DNA of 64,000 nucleotides from Luscinia megarhynchos (lineage: Eukaryota > Chordata > Aves > Passeriformes > Turdidae): contig JAPFBE010000032.1 in NCBI GenBank assembly GCA_034336665.1, forward strand, positions 124,001 to 188,000, written 5' to 3'. The notes under the pieces are model-generated. The model was not told the DNA's origin and searched no databases. It worked only from the letters and a program-made list of their open reading frames with translations. Position numbers and translations under genes: made by a program. Positions 54,255 to 64,000 of the stretch are shown here, piece by piece (positions within the stretch are counted from its first letter, which is position 1; each line of letters starts with the position of its first letter).

Positions 54255-55205
54255 TCAGTTACCATTAGAGTAAACAATGGTGCCATCTCCTTGCTTCACA
54301 ATCATTTTAGCACTAGAATTCCTTTGGCACAGCCCTGTACCAGAGGACCACACTGCTTACTACAATTCTGGGTACCTTCAGCATAACCTAAAGTTGGTAG
54401 AAATAGCCTATGCATTTTCTCTGCTAAGCAAATTCCTTCACCATTCCTAAGTTTGGGCATGGGATCACCAGAAAAGCAGTATTTCCAATAAGCATTTCCA
54501 CATTCATGAATGATTCACACAGGAGAAATCAGTCTTTGCAACCAGTCCACCTAGAATTCCAATTCATTTTCCGGGCCTGGGAGAGCTAAAACTGGGCCAT
54601 TAAACAATCTTTCTTTTAATTTTTTTGTAATACCCTATTAATCCTAAAAATTGTCACAGCTCCCTTTCAGTCCTTGGCAATGGCACCTCCAAGATTCCCT
54701 GGATCCCCTCTGGGCTCACACACCTCAAGCCTTAAGTCAAAATATGCCCCAAACATTCTACCTTTTTCTCCGTCACCTGTGCCTTTACTTCAGACACTCT
54801 AAGCCTCCCCTCCAGCCAGAAAACTGAACAATTTCAAAGTGGCTTCCTTTACCACCTCCTCCCATTCTCCTGACAGGAGCAAGCCCTTCATACACTGCAA
54901 TAACCTAATTCCTAGGGGTGGAGTAAATTGACCCCTTCTCTCTGTTGTTCCCACTCAAAGGCAAAATACTATTTACTATGCTCTGTAAGAGGGCATCCCC
55001 AGAAAGCATCCCTTAAATCAAGTAGTGAATAGCACCAGTGTGAGGAGGAGGGAACTCAGCTCAATATGGTACAAGGATCTAAGACCGTGGAGTGCCTGGG
55101 TTTAATACTTTCATCTACTCTTCTCAGGTCCTGCACTATAACTGGCAGGATAGGAGTGTTATGGGGGGACATATATGGTTCCAAAAGGCCCACCTTTAGC
55201 TTAGC
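54255..55205 (-). pseudogene. pol: Class I RT fragment
   Basis: Minus-strand frames contain the first-Asp block LDLRDAFWGCPL, FAFEWE, and a later stretch ending LRQFLGLIGYY that is typical of the RT thumb and connection. No long single frame survives, and the YxDD box is not visible, so it is mutated or deleted. Sequence from 54,600 to 54,255 is less certain. Confidence 0.65.
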
Positions 55206-55218
55206 AACAGGCTGCAAC

Positions 55219-55436
55219 CCTTTCCCTTCCTTCCTTCCTTCCCTTCCTTCCTTCCTTCCTTCCTTCCTTCCCTTCCTTCCTTCCTTCCTTCCTTCCTTCC
55301 TTCCTTCCTTCCTTCCTTCCTTCCTTCCCCTTCCTTCCTTCCTTCCTTCCTTCCTTCCTTCCTTCCTTCCTTCCTTCCTTCCTTCCTTCCTTCCTTCCTT
55401 CCTTCCTTCCTTCCTTCCCTTCCTTCCTTCCTTCCA
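55219..55436. repeat. (TTCC)n microsatellite, about 218 bp
   Basis: Nearly pure ccttccttcc repeats with a few interruptions give artificial open frames on both strands. It sits between RT sequence and the truncated start of a plus-strand LTR. Confidence 0.98.
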
Positions 55437-55439
55437 TTA

Positions 55440-55990
55440 ACCATAAGTAACATTGTAACAAGATGTGCAGATAAAGTAAGCAAGATAAAGAAATCACGAT
55501 AGCAATGTGAGATAACAAACGCCAACAAGACCAAGACAGTAAGTTTTAACGAAACTTGCAAACTGCAAAATTAGCTAAAAACTGGTTAGACTGAAAAAAC
55601 AAAAAGCACCAGGCATGTGCTGAAGATAGAGGTAAAAAGTTCAAACGTGAGGAAGACTACAGAAGCTTTCATCAAAAGACCACCAGAAGACTGATGACCA
55701 CCATAGAAGGAATTGACACGTGCAAAAGCAACAAACTGTTGCAAAACCATGACACAGCTTTATGCAAATATGAGTATGCTAATGATATGTTGCAATCATG
55801 ACATTGTGTGGGAGGACTTTTTAAAAATGTAACTGAAGGCTAAAGAAGACTGAGTGAGTTTTTGGTGGAAAGATTCCCCTCACTCCCAGCAATGAATAAA
55901 CAAACACACCTGCTCTGTAGGCATCTGACTATAGAGTTATATTTTCTTTTTCTAGTTTTGGGCTTCAGTATTGCTTTTTTAGGCACCAGT
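55440..55990 (+). mobile_element. Class I LTR, 5' truncated, plus strand
   Basis: It is closely similar, in opposite orientation, to the U3 at 57,960-58,444 (shared aaacttgcaaactgcaaaattagctaaaa and flanking blocks). A poly(A) signal (aataaac) lies near 55,894. The 5' start is replaced by the microsatellite, and the 3' edge is approximate. It splits the RT of the minus-strand class I ERV. Confidence 0.65.
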
Positions 55991-56140
55991 TGTCCAGGTC
56001 ACCTCAGAGTAACGTGGACAAGCTCCATATCCAGTTTTCCATATTCCCCTGGGACTGCCCACACCTCTGGGTTCACTCCAGAATTCACAACAGTGTTAGC
56101 CTCCCCATTACCCCTTAAAACACTAACTCAAATTCCCGAC
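55930..56140 (-). pseudogene. pol: Class I RT N-terminal fragment
   Basis: The minus strand encodes a stretch of the type GVNPEVWAVPGEYG, which I read as the start of RT just after protease. It runs into the inserted plus-strand LTR and resumes at 55,205. The right part of the LTR boundary may overlap it slightly. Confidence 0.5.
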
Positions 56141-57541
56141 TCCAGTTATCAAATCTCCTCCTAGCAAACCACAACCAGAACTAGGAATAATCAGAAACTC
56201 ATGCCTTTCAAACCCATCTAACACATTCAGCAAACTGTCACGGGCATCTCCGTGTTACTTTTATTTGCCGTCAAAACTCAAATTAACACACACATCTTTC
56301 TCACTTAGGAAAGAACATTTGATCAATTGTTCCCTCTTTGGCATAGATAGAGAAGTTCCCATGTCTACTGGGAAACACACTTCTCAGTTGAGCCCCTGGT
56401 ATGATAGCAGATCCCGACACCCTGAGCAACCCATTTCTAATGTTTTATTCCTTCCCAATTGCTGTCCTGGTGGCGCCCTCTTCCCTTTGGTCCTGGGGCT
56501 CCTGCAATTTTTCCCATCAGGGGTTGTAAAAATTGCCGTTATTCTTACCTGTACCTTTACCTTTTCCTCATCCCTTCTTTCATATCTTTCTAACCACTTC
56601 ATCCAGGGACTTATTCTGCTCTTCCTCTAGTTCCCCCCTGGATACTGCCTATGGGTACTCATTCTTCCACAGATCAAAATCACTCGTTCCTCCAGTGACC
56701 CAGACCCAAACAAAATCCCTTTGCATATCGGGCCAGGCTTTGGTGACACATTGTCTCTTTATACCCCATACCAAAGCTGGTCACGGTACCTTACACTGCA
56801 CATCAAAGCCACTCCCTGACAAGCCACAGTGTCCAGACATCCCCGCAGCACACCAGTCTGGGCCCTCGGGCCATTGTCCCAGCACCACAAGCTCTGTAAA
56901 GCACCAGGTCTGATGGGGGGGGCACAGCCAATGATGCTGCAGGGACAGGCAGGCAGACTGAATGTCCTGCAACCTCATAGGGCTGGGGGGCCGCTGCAGC
57001 CACTGCCCGTGGGAGTGGAGGTGTCAGGCACCTCCAGAGCTGAGCTACAGCTGTCCCACAGCCTTGGCTCGGTCGCAAACTTCCCCTACAGGTCCCCAGC
57101 TAGTCGCACCTGGCCTCAGACAGAAACCCCCTTAAGGCCTGAATAGCAAGTGGGCAAACCCAAATCCTCCATCCTGGCTAATGTTCTGTAGAGGGATGGG
57201 GTTGTAGGAGAAATACCTCCCTGTTTACCCTATCTTGGAAGCCGGGAATGCAAAAGACTTGCAGCTGGTCCTGTATTAGACTGCAGACTTGGAATATAAG
57301 GCAGAGAACTTCGCAGTCTTTCCTTATCACAATGCATCCCGCTGCTATTTCCCTTAACCATATTTCTCCACACTGCCCTTCAACAAATCCTTTCCCAAAC
57401 TAACACCATTTTGCTCCCTCTGGGTATCGGTTGCCAAGACCCTTTTTTCGACTTTCCTTTGTTGCCCACCCTGGGTGTCCTGCCATGTTTTACTCCCCAA
57501 AGTTGTACTCACCGGTGAGTTGTCCATGGACGGTGGAAGGA
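56141..57541 (-). pseudogene. gag: Gag-like region of the class I ERV, heavily decayed
   Basis: By position this should be leader, gag and protease. Minus-strand frames (57354-57560, 56803-57078, 56384-56602) are short and rich in Pro, Arg and Lys, but I see no zinc knuckle or major homology region. The call is by context only. Confidence 0.4.
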
Positions 57542-57559
57542 TCCCGGGAGAAGTCTCCA
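57542..57559 (-). promoter_or_regulatory. Primer-binding site of the class I ERV
   Basis: On the minus strand TGGAGACTTCTCCCGGGA follows the LTR end (TGACA) after a 2-base AA spacer. The geometry is right; the primer tRNA is not identified. Confidence 0.7.
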
Positions 57560-57561
57560 TT

Positions 57562-57899
57562 TGTCAGGAAAATCCACAAATGCCAAAGGTTTATGTCCAA
57601 AAATGAGACAGAGGACTCCTGCAACTTTATTCAAATAAAGATACTCCACTGGAGCACATGACAGTGGGGTTTCTCTCTCGAGGTTTCAGAGGGCGTAGCC
57701 TCCTTTTATCCTAACTCCCAGCTGCATTTTGCCCTCTTCCTTTCCCCATTGGCTGAGGTACTAGGAAGATACAGCCTTCCCGAACTGCCTATCACATATC
57801 CCCCCTTGAACCTGTCATTTTATCCCAAAGTTCAGAAGTTCAGGTTTGTGCAGACCCACTTGTCTATTTCAGGAGCCAAGCTGTCTGGGCTCTGTAACA
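57562..57899 (-). repeat. 5' LTR of the class I ERV, 338 bp
   Basis: The minus strand starts TGTTACAGAGCCC and ends TTCCTGACA. A TATA-type box (gataaaagg, complement near 57,700-57,710) and poly(A) signal (aataaag, complement near 57,629-57,636) are present. The primer-binding site follows. Confidence 0.75.
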
Positions 57900-57959
57900 A
57901 ACCTGCTGCCCAAAGTCAGTAGAGACATTAAGACCCATTTTGAAGATGTTAACATCCAT

Positions 57960-58445
57960 CCTTTCACCCATCAAATTATTTGTAAAGACATTAGCACATA
58001 TCTTTCCTCTCATTTTTTTCCTCTCATTTTAAAAGTCCTTTTCGAGCAATGTCACAATTGCAATATATCATTAGCATACTCATATTTGCATAAAGCTGTG
58101 TCATCAGCTTGTTGCTTTCGCAGATACATCAGTTCCTTTTGTGGTGGTCATCAGTCTTCTGGTGGTCTTTTGATGAAGACTTCTGTAGTCTTCCTCATGT
58201 TTTTAACTTTCTACCTCTGTCTGCAATGCATGCCTGATGCTTCTCGTTTCTTCAGTCTTACGTGGTTTTAGCTAATTTTGCAGTTTGCAAGTTTCATTAA
58301 AGCTTGCTATCTTGCTTTTGATGGTGCATGTTTTTCTTACCGGCTTTGCTATCTTGCTTGCTCTGCTATTTTTGCATTACCTGCACATCTTGTTACAATG
58401 TTACTTGTGGTTAACTTTTTGTTACATACCACTTAGGTTTCAAAT
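57960..58445 (-). repeat. 3' LTR U3 of the class I ERV (truncated)
   Basis: The minus strand begins near TTGAAACCTAAGTGG, directly after a purine run (aaaaaaggggagat, about 58,446-58,459). It matches the LTR at 55,440-55,990. R-U5 are missing where another class I LTR begins at 57,899. Confidence 0.7.
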
Positions 58446-58599
58446 CTCCCCTTTTTTACTTTTGTGAATTCATTCACAAATTATTGTGTGCTTACTCTCT
58501 GGAAATATGTTCCTTTTTCTACTCTATGTCTCAATTTATATATCTTCCAATCATCATAAGATACTGTGGTTCACTGACAGCACCACAAAAAGCACTGGC

Positions 58600-59810
58600 T
58601 AAATACGCATGTACACAAAATGATTATTCCTAACAACAAGATTCCCATGAATAATTGTGTCAAGCAATTTTAGATTAGGGAGCCAAGATATGTCTCCCAT
58701 AAGTGAGTTGACCAAGATGTACTTTATTACTTCATGGAGTATCTTTGCATGTTGCCAGATTGTATGTATATGTTGTTATTTGCCCTGACTGATCTATATA
58801 AGTACAACTGGTATTTATCAATGTATAGACTCCTCTCATTTGTGCTGAGATCATATCTAACACCATACGGTTTTGAAATACTACTACTTTTGAAGAATTA
58901 ACTTCTGTTTGCGACCATCTGCTTTTTGAGTTTGCAATTATTTCCATTTCTCCTGAGATGTTCAATACTGCTTTTTCTAGAGTGTACAAATCCTAAAGCT
59001 GAGAATAAAGCTCTGACAAAGCTGTGAATGCCTGTATTATATCTAGTCAGAGGGTTAGAAGGTATAATTTGACTAAATTGGTTTCTTCAAATTCCTCTAA
59101 CACTTCCTGTAATTAATCTAGTATGATTTATGACTTGTATAGGTGGGACGAGAGCCCCACAGTACACTGACCTGTCCAATTTCAGGTAGTTGCCTAAGGG
59201 CTATTCCATTTCCACACAACCACCAAAAGCCATCTGGCAAATCACAGCTAGTTGTGACGTTCATTTTGGAATTATTTGTATGCCTTGCAGACAAATAGTC
59301 ATGCCGATGAGCAATTTGAATTTTAAAACCTTGTGAGGTAGGTGGTGAATTTACATCTGACATATTTCATAGAGATGGCAGTAATTCTTGTATTGTTATT
59401 AAACTGGCTAAAGTTTGGTCCTGTAAAGTTTGACTCCACATAAATAATGGATTAATTGACAAGTGATAACTGAAAAGGGGTTTTCCTAAAGGTGAACCTA
59501 TTTGTTCACATTGTGTACTACTATTATACAAGGCATATGAGCATAATTCAGTCCAAATACTAGAGGGTACCCCTAACAATAGCAAGTGCAATTGTTGCAC
59601 CTCTCCACACAGCCAATAGTCTCTTATTCCAGTATGATTAGCTATTGCCTCAAGCAAAACCACATACCTATTTACATCAAAAATTACTACGATCTGTCAA
59701 AAAGCAACAAAGCATAACAAAGAATTTTTTGATTTATGGCTGAGTTTCAGCTTCTGTCCATCGTTATCAATGGTTGTTACTGTCCGAGATGCAACAGGAG
59801 ATTTTTTCAC
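58600..59810 (-). pseudogene. env: Gamma-type env, decay in both subunits
   Basis: Frames 59367-59663 and 59118-59363 encode surface-subunit sequence with many potential N-glycosylation sites and a YWLCG block where the CxxC motif is expected; its first Cys is replaced. Frame 58732-58989 (85 residues) encodes the transmembrane heptads and the immunosuppressive-region equivalent (QNRMVLDMISAQMRG). The CX6CC region has lost the first and last Cys (VYTLINTSCTY). The rest of the anchor region is broken. A stop lies between the surface frames. Confidence 0.75.
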
Positions 59811-60640
59811 TCAGGTATAGTGAATCCAGGTAGGTTTTTCTCTCAGACAAATTGCAGTGAAGGTTGTCAGGACTTGGAATGGTCTGTCCCACTTCTTCTG
59901 TAGAGAATCACCTGAAAAATTCTTAACATACATCCAGTTACCAGGATCAATTGTGTGCCATTTGTAATCTGGTTGCTTAGGTTGATTTTCAAATACAGTG
60001 TTATACTTCTGATGTAACTGAGTGTCAATGGTTTTTAAGTACTCATAAGTATATTGATTACCAACCTGGGTCAGGTTTTCATCATGAGTGGCATTTAACC
60101 CATAAGGTCTACCATACAAAAATTTCAAATGGGCTAATCTTTTCTTTTGACCTTGGCTTTACACTGATTCTGATGAGGGCAATGGGTAATGCTTGGTACC
60201 AGTACAAATTTGTCTCTTGACAGATCTTAGCTATTTGTTGTTTATGCAAGTGGCTCATTTTCTCAACTTGACCACTAGCTTGTGGCCTGTGAGGAGTATG
60301 GACTTGCCACTCAATTCCCAAGGCCTTGCTGACAGCTTGTACAATTTGTGCACAGAAATGTGATTCTCTATCAGAGGATATTTCCCTAGGTACACCAAAT
60401 CTAGATATGATCTCATTCATCAGCACTTTTATTACTTCTCTAGCTTTATTTTTCCTACAAGGGAATGCTTCTGGCCATCCAGAGGAAGTATCTGTAAGTA
60501 CCAGCAAATATCAAAAACCCCCTTTCTTGAGAGTTCAGAAAAGTCTATCTGCCACATGTCTCCAGGAAAAGCTCCTCTGCTAATAACTCCTCCTTCTGGC
60601 CTAACTGTTGTATTTGGGTTATTCTTTAAATAAGACACAT
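59811..60640 (-). pseudogene. pol: Integrase of the class I ERV
   Basis: The frame 60109-60507 (132 residues) carries the catalytic core with D6 (LTDTSSG), D46 (SSDRESH) and E82 (SGQVEKM), so the triad is present. The C-terminal GPY-type domain continues in 59811-60128 (NWMYVKNF, then WDRPFQVL). The zinc domain and core start are in 60432-60638 and upstream frames. At least two frameshifts separate these parts. Confidence 0.75.
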
Positions 60641-60649
60641 TGTGATCTT

Positions 60650-61500
60650 ACTTCTTTAACAATGTCTTGCAAGCCTGGGCCTACAATTTGTTCCTTTAGG
60701 TATTGGTGTAGGGGGTTCTGCTCCCCAGCAGGTCTTAGCATGTTCAGATTTTACATAATGCCTCCTTAACTTTTCTGATATTATTAGTTGACCTATTTCT
60801 AATTGTCCCCAACCATTCTCTAAAAGTTTCCTTTTTTTATTAATCCATTTATAATCAGAGGGTTGGTATTTTACAGGCTGCTTAGTTGATACTGCAGTAG
60901 GTATTAAAGCTGCCACAACTGGATCAATTATTTCAGCACTGATTTTAGCTTCATAATCTGCAAATTTGATACCTGCTCCTGGGAGGATGTTACCTTTAGA
61001 GTGTCTTGACGATGTATAATTGCCACTTGCAATAGGAGTTTCACCGCCTCGAGGAGCCTGAGGATTTCAATTCCATATTTGACGATCTTCTTTTTGTGCA
61101 GTGAGGAGTCCTCTTTCTCCATAGGGCTCCATGGGCATGAACAATTCCATAAGCGTATTTGGAATCAGTCAAACATAAACTTCGCTTTCCTTTTGCCAGT
61201 TCTAATGCTCCGAGTGAGGGCTATCAGCTCAGCCTCTTTTGCTGAGGTTCCTGCTGGTAATAGGTTTGACTCTATTACTTCCAAGACTGTAGTCACAGTG
61301 CACCCTGCCCTTTGCACTCCCTGTCTCACAAAATTGCTGCCATCAGTGAACCAGTTCATGGCATCTGGGAGTGGCTTCTCTTTTAGATCTGGGTGGCTGG
61401 AGTACACAGCTCCAATGGTCTTTAGGCAGTCCTGTACTACAGGTTCAGCTTCAGACTTTCCTTGCAGAAAAGAGGCAGGGGGTAACAATATTGGTCACTT
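60650..61500 (-). pseudogene. pol: RNase H and integrase linker of the class I ERV
   Basis: The frame 61165-61488 (107 residues) contains the RNase H first Asp (WFTDGSNFV) and Glu (KEAELIALT). The rest of RNase H and the linker to integrase lie in the short frames 60928-61122 and 60656-60916 with stops. Confidence 0.65.
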
Positions 61501-62357
61501 GAATTTCAATATCATCAGATTCAGTCAGGACTGCTTGGTATTTTAGGAACCTCGAAGGAGGCAGCCAATGGTTCCCTTTCTGTTCTAAAACAGCTGACAC
61601 CGTGTGCAACACTAAGACAGTCTATTTTGTCCTAGTGTAAATTTCTGTGCCTCTTCAGTGTTCATGATTACTGCTGCTACTGCCCTAAGTATGCTCACAG
61701 TATGGAGTTGTTTAGAAAGATAGGCATCTGCCCTTTTGTAAGGACCCAGGTGTCCTGCTAGAACTCCTAAGGCTATTCCTTGTCTCTCATGTGAGAATAA
61801 CCAAAGGGTTTACTCATGCCAGGGAGTCTCAAGGCCAGGGCCTCCATGACCTTGTGCTTTAACTCTTCAAAGGTGTGATTTGTTTCAGGGGTCCACACCA
61901 CAATATTTTTTAGAAACTTTCATTAGCTCATATAAAGGTTTCACAATTAGTCCTTAGTCAGTATATCCACAACCGTCACCAACCTGTCATTCTAAGAAAA
62001 GCGTGGAGTTCTCTTACAGTTTGTGACTTAGGTGTTTGTCACATTGCCTCCTTCCATGGGGTACCCAGGGATCATTGTCCTCAGAGACTTCATATCCAAT
62101 ATAGGTCACCTGTTGTTGCACCAGCTGAGTTTTCTGTTCAGACACTCCATAATCATTTAGTCAAGAAAATTCAACAGACTTATCCATACAAGGCACTCTC
62201 CTATAGTTTTTGTAGCAATTAGTAGATCATCTACATATTGTAGAGTGTTCCCTCCTGCTGGGGGTTGGTTTTTCCTTTCCTCTTTGCCTGTGGAATTTTT
62301 TCCCATTGACATGCTAAGAAGCACTGATGGCTAGGCACTTGAGAGGGGGGAGGGGAA
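61500..62357 (-). pseudogene. pol: RT palm to connection, left part
   Basis: Minus-strand sequence near 62,215-62,245 encodes a YVDD catalytic box (LQYVDDLLI context), and thumb/connection sequence follows to about 61,500. No long frame is open. It joins the fingers/palm fragment at 62,984-63,244 across the inserted solo LTR. Confidence 0.65.
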
Positions 62358-62363
62358 CCTCCC

Positions 62364-62983
62364 TGTTTTTTTTGTGAGTTTCTCTGGGAGGGGGAACATC
62401 ACAAGATTAGAAACAGGTAAAGGAGGGGGGGGAGGCAGTTGTTTCGATCTCGCTTCGCTCTTGGCTGAGGAGGAGAAGATAGCTGCTAACGCTGCCATCC
62501 CAACGCCCGGAAGCTACCTCTCTGCTTCTGAACCCCACACCCCTGCCCTGCTAGGATGCCCTCCAGCTTTCAGCCTGTTGTTTCCAAGCCTCCGCCACTC
62601 CTCTATCCCTTCCCATCTGGGAAACAGCTGCCATCGCCCCAGAGCCCCTTCAGCCGCGCAGGGAAATCATTGTACCTGCCCATCAGAAGCCTGCCAGTGC
62701 TCACTGCCAGCTGTAATGGTAACTGCACAAAAGGGAAAAGTGCCTGCAGCTGAGAGGGACTGGAACTGGGTTACTGTTCTGTTTGTTGTTAATTCCATAG
62801 TTGTTGTTTTGTCTGCCTTGTTATATATACTAGTAAAGAACTGTTATTCCTATGCCCATAACTTTGCCTGAGAGCTCCTTAATTTTTAAAATTATACTAG
62901 TTCAGAGGGAGAGGATTTATTTTCTCCATTTCAAGGGAGGGCCCTTCTTTCTCTAGCAGACACCTGTCTTTCAAACTGGGACA
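62364..62983 (-). mobile_element. Solo LTR of family T, copy 4, inside RT
   Basis: The minus strand starts TGTCCCAGTTTGAAAGACAGG and ends AAAAACA, 620 bp. A perfect 6-bp duplication, cctccc, flanks it (62358-62363 and 62984-62989). This copy fixes the true ends and length of family T and shows a class II-type integration. The opposite strand carries the conserved frame at 62374-62871. Confidence 0.92.
62374..62871 (+). other. Open frame antisense to LTR family T, 165 codons
   Basis: The C-terminal part contains KGKVPAAER, followed by a hydrophobic span of about 20 residues (VTVLFVVNSIVVVLSALLYI) and a short tail. It corresponds residue by residue, with small gaps, to the frame at 4233-4652. 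No known domain is recognised. Starts and N-terminal parts differ between copies, so the true limits, if it is coding, are unknown. Confidence 0.3.
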
Positions 62984-63244
62984 CCTCCCCAAGTGGAGAC
63001 TGTCATTTTTCCAGTTCTTTGGCCAATTGATTCCCAAAAATTGTGGGACTGTTTTGAACCCCAGAGTAACACCGTCCAGGTAAGTTGGTTTTTCCTATGC
63101 GTGCTAGGATTCTCCCATTCAAAAGCAAATGTGTTTTGACTTCCTTCTGCAAGTGGCAGGCAGAAGAAAGCGTCTTTGATATCTATCACGAGAACCAAAT
63201 GAGATCACCCTATCTTGCAATTTAGTTAGCAATGTGTTGGGATT
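62984..63244 (-). pseudogene. pol: RT fingers/palm fragment, right part
   Basis: The frame 62971-63198 holds the first catalytic Asp block (VIDIKDAFFCLPLAEG) and FAFEWEN, just before the LTR insertion. Upstream fingers sequence ends at 63,244, where the plus-strand LTR begins. Confidence 0.75.
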
Positions 63245-63583
63245 TGTGGAGATCCAAAATAAGTTTTCCCAGCTAAAATTGTAACCCCTGTTCTCTTCCC
63301 TAAGCCTTCTCACTGTCTCTTAACCCTTAGGTCACTCCCACCCTAATTCCCTGTTGGTCTTTTACTCCAGCCCACACCCCTGTAGCAACCTGTGTAATTT
63401 TAGTAGTGGTCCCTGGGGCTTTCCCGCCCTGCTTATCCCATGTATTTTAGCCTGGACCCTCCGAGGCTCCGGGGCCTTGGTTCCCTAGGAAACCCAAACC
63501 ATGCGTGGCTGAAATAAACATCTTTAAAACCCCTGCAAAGGCCTTCCTGCTCTTTCACCCCAAGCAGCATCATAAAACCAACA
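63245..63583 (+). mobile_element. 5' LTR of a plus-strand provirus leaving the window
   Basis: It starts TGTGGAGATCC and ends AAACCAACA, 339 bp. The poly(A) signal (aataaac) is at about 63,516-63,522. It is followed after two bases by a primer-binding site. It interrupts RT of the minus-strand class I ERV, so it is younger than that element. Confidence 0.85.
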
Positions 63584-63585
63584 AA

Positions 63586-63603
63586 TGGCGCCCGAACTGG
63601 GAT
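63586..63603 (+). promoter_or_regulatory. Primer-binding site, tRNA-Lys type
   Basis: TGGCGCCCGAACTGGGAT closely matches a lysine-tRNA primer site, with two differences at most by eye. It begins two bases after the LTR end. Confidence 0.9.
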
Positions 63604-64000
63604 TCTTTTCGTGAATGCATCTACATTAACCAGCCCGAGACTAATTTTTAATCTTACTGTGGTGAGTTTGAAACTCTGCAGCACTTTTGCTTTTTCTCCT
63701 TTTACTCTCGTGTGCTGGGAACAAACTTGGGGTGAAAAATGCCAGTGAGATACTTGTGCTCTGGCGGAACTTTATCTCCAATTTAAAAACATTCTTCATC
63801 ACAGCAATTCTAAGTTTTAAAGAAGGATTTAAAGCTTTTAGTCTGCTGGCTGTGTGAAAATTTTTCCTTATGTTTCACAAGAATCATTTTAAATGATGAC
63901 TTTGTAGAAGAGTCTGTGGGAGAAAATTGCAAAGTGAACACTTTTTCAGTATCAAAAATTCTACGTTTGTTTTATTTTAATTGGTCTAGGTGTTCGGCCT
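63604..64000 (+). other. Proviral leader, no gag frame yet
   Basis: Untranslated leader continues to the window edge. A possible splice donor (gtgagt) starts at about 63,662. No gag frame is recognisable before the end. Confidence 0.6.

Larger units (their letters stand above)
54255..57899 (-). mobile_element. Class I ERV on the minus strand, 5' LTR to RT
   Basis: The order on the minus strand is 5' LTR (57,899-57,562), primer-binding site, gag-like region, RT. It is interrupted by a plus-strand LTR and a TTCC microsatellite at 55.2-55.99 kb and is cut at about 54,255 by the collapsed provirus. No integrase or env of this copy is seen. Confidence 0.7.
57960..63244 (-). mobile_element. Class I ERV with pol and env on the minus strand
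   Basis: The order on the minus strand is RT (63.24-61.5 kb), RNase H, integrase (60.9-59.8), env (59.8-58.6), polypurine tract, 3' LTR U3 (58,444 to about 57,960, truncated). RT is split by a family T solo LTR. The 5' part (gag, protease) is cut at 63,245 by the LTR of the plus-strand provirus. Frames contain stops throughout. Confidence 0.8.

Noticed and set aside
55066..55561. Open frames of 92-124 codons with PSFLPSFLP or GRKEGRKE repeats on both strands
   Set aside because: They are translations of the TTCC microsatellite and carry no real coding signal.
1..64000. CRISPR arrays, bacterial operons, rRNA or tRNA genes
   Set aside because: No regularly spaced repeats, ribosome-binding-site-linked gene series or RNA gene signatures are present. 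The sequence is vertebrate repeat DNA.

Overview
The window is vertebrate DNA, almost certainly from a bird and probably a songbird. The evidence is several CR1 retroposon fragments and a dense, nested set of endogenous retrovirus (ERV) pieces whose long terminal repeats (LTRs) look avian. I found no host gene, tRNA, rRNA or CRISPR array. ERV-derived sequence covers most of the 64 kb. Such density fits a gene-poor refuge such as the female-specific W chromosome or pericentromeric heterochromatin, but that is inference. ERV classes were called from motifs (catalytic boxes, zinc knuckles, dUTPase, Env type, length of target-site duplication, TSD), not from a search.

Layout. 1-8.9 kb: solo LTRs at 1,041-1,571, 2,869-3,320 and 7,436-7,908 have TSDs, and there are further LTR copies. 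8.9-13.5 kb: a decayed plus-strand class I ERV (gag-pro-pol), cut by a CR1 at 13.46-14.70 kb. 15.5-21.4 kb: long LTRs and minus-strand CR1 copies, one CR1 split by three LTR-type insertions. 21.4-35.4 kb: the pol gene of an old minus-strand class III (ERVL-like) element, split by six insertions, including a complete 7.4-kb plus-strand betaretrovirus-like provirus (25,018-32,415) that itself carries a smaller LTR insertion. 36.5-43.6 kb: a minus-strand class II ERV with gag, pro, pol and a gamma-type env.

43.7-47.3 kb: RT and Env-like remnants and a plus-strand LTR. 47.3-52.6 kb: a minus-strand class II gag split by a very young, internally deleted plus-strand provirus (47,494-50,836) whose LTRs differ essentially by one 5-bp indel, and by a solo LTR (51,401-51,968). 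52.65-54.25 kb: a collapsed class I provirus that keeps an open Env transmembrane reading frame. 54.3-57.9 kb and 58-63.2 kb: two minus-strand class I ERVs, the second with a solo LTR in its reverse transcriptase gene. 63,245 to the end: the 5' LTR, primer-binding site and leader of a plus-strand provirus that leaves the window.

The coding regions are retroviral polyproteins (Gag, protease with or without dUTPase, RT, RNase H, integrase, Env). Nearly all are broken by stops, frameshifts, deletions or insertions. The best-preserved frames are RNase H/integrase at 48.5-50.0 kb, RNase H/integrase at 38.2-39.2 kb, CA-NC at 41.2-42.0 kb and the Env transmembrane piece at 53.2-53.7 kb. Three recurrent LTR families link the window. 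Family T starts TGTCCTGGTTTGAAGG, family D starts TGTCGTGGTTTGACA, and family G starts TGATGCCT.
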